Source: an uncultured Bacilli bacterium (GTDB lineage Bacteria > Bacillota_I > Bacilli_A > RFN20 > CAG-826). Taken from it: a stretch of DNA of 6,179 nucleotides. The stretch is taken from positions 1 through 6,179 of the forward strand of contig CAKPJO010000093.1 of NCBI GenBank assembly GCA_934162685.1, written 5' to 3'. The notes beneath the pieces are model-generated. The model searched no databases and was not told the DNA's origin. It worked only from the letters and a program-made list of their open reading frames with translations. The translations under genes were made by a program, and so were the position numbers. Shown piece after piece: positions 5,715 to 6,179 of the stretch. Within the stretch, counting starts at the first letter, position 1, and the number at the start of each line of letters is the position of its first letter.

Positions 5715-6179
5715 TTACCAACGATAATGCGCATAAGCTTTGTTAGCTTCTGCCATTTTGTGAGTATCTTCACGTTTCTTAACTGATGCACCTGTACCAT
5801 TAGCGGCATCAATAATTTCGTTACAAAGTTTTTCTTCCATTGTTTTTTCGTTTCTTAAACGAGCATAGTTAACTAACCAACGAAGACCTAATGTAATTTT
5901 TCTATCTGGAGATACTTCGATTGGAACTTGGTAGTTAGCGGCACCAATTCTACGAACTTTTAATTCGTGTTCTGGCATAATGTTGTTAATTGCAGTTGCG
6001 AATACGTCCATTGCAGGTTTTTCTGTTTTGGCTTCGATTCTCTTAAATGCGTTATATAAGATAGTTTGAGCAGTTCCTCTCTTACCATCTACCATTATTT
6101 TGTTAATTAATCGTGTTACTAGTTTTGAGTTATAAATTGGATCTGGTAACACATCGCGTTTTGCAACGCTTCCCTTACG
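5715..6179 (-). CDS. rpsG: 30S ribosomal protein S7 (5' end beyond right edge)
   Basis: S7 binds the 3' major domain of 16S rRNA, starts assembly of the small-subunit head and lines the E-site tRNA path. The visible 154 residues start RKGSVAKRDVLPDPIYNSK and continue with LVTRLINKIMVDGKRGTAQ, the family signature, to the usual end AHYRW. S7 normally starts MPR, so only about two codons (Met-Pro) are missing and the full length would be the standard 156 aa. The frame is open through the edge, so the internal GTG codon at 6152 is not the start. The gene sits 18 bases before fusA in the usual str order; rpsL is expected just outside the window. Confidence 0.98.
   Translation of the reverse strand, partial: RKGSVAKRDVLPDPIYNSKLVTRLINKIMVDGKRGTAQTILYNAFKRIEAKTEKPAMDVFATAINNIMPEHELKVRRIGAANYQVPIEVSPDRKITLGLRWLVNYARLRNEKTMEEKLCNEIIDAANGTGASVKKREDTHKMAEANKAYAHYRW

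Noticed and set aside
6150..6152. Internal GTG as the S7 start (145 aa)
   Set aside because: The frame stays open to the window edge and encodes RKGSVAKRD, the normal S7 N-terminus; the gene is simply cut by the edge.

Overview
The window looks like a chromosomal segment of a low-GC, AT-rich member of the Bacillota (Firmicutes), possibly one of the Mollicutes-related Bacilli lineages. The evidence is strong purine-rich Shine-Dalgarno sites (AAGGAGG, GGAGG, AGGTGA), very AT-rich intergenic DNA, and Firmicutes-like S7, EF-G and EF-Tu proteins. Tryptophan in the long conserved genes is written TGG and the genes stay open with TGA read as stop. This favours the standard bacterial code over the TGA=Trp code of most Mycoplasmatales. 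Genus-level placement is not possible from the sequence alone.

The right two thirds (about 2282 to 6179, minus strand) is the distal part of the str operon: rpsG (ribosomal protein S7, missing only its first couple of codons at the window edge), fusA (EF-G, 692 aa), then tuf (EF-Tu, 394 aa), ending in a clear Rho-independent terminator. rpsL would be expected just beyond the right edge. rpsG and fusA are 18 bases apart and surely co-transcribed. tuf follows a 99-base gap with a good promoter of its own, so it is probably transcribed both from the operon and separately. An all-A/T perfect inverted repeat sits in that gap and touches the tuf -35 box.

The left third holds less conserved genes. 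A 93-aa membrane protein ORF lies just past the tuf terminator on the same strand. It converges on, and overlaps by 9 bases, a plus-strand gene for a LysM protein (225 aa, N-terminal LysM, helical C-terminal domain, no signal peptide). The LysM gene is divergent from a pair of tandem, overlapping minus-strand genes for RDD-family membrane proteins. The first RDD protein is complete and carries an unusually large (about 130-residue) insert after its first membrane segment. The second is cut by the left edge.

Functionally the right part supplies translation elongation and a ribosomal protein. The left part appears to concern the cell envelope, but no specific pathway can be assigned. I see no RNA genes, CRISPR, insertion sequences, phage genes or attachment sites, and no clear sign of a new system. 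The most interesting items are the RDD pair, the LysM fusion protein, an unusual residue in the EF-Tu G5 motif, and the compact regulatory junctions.
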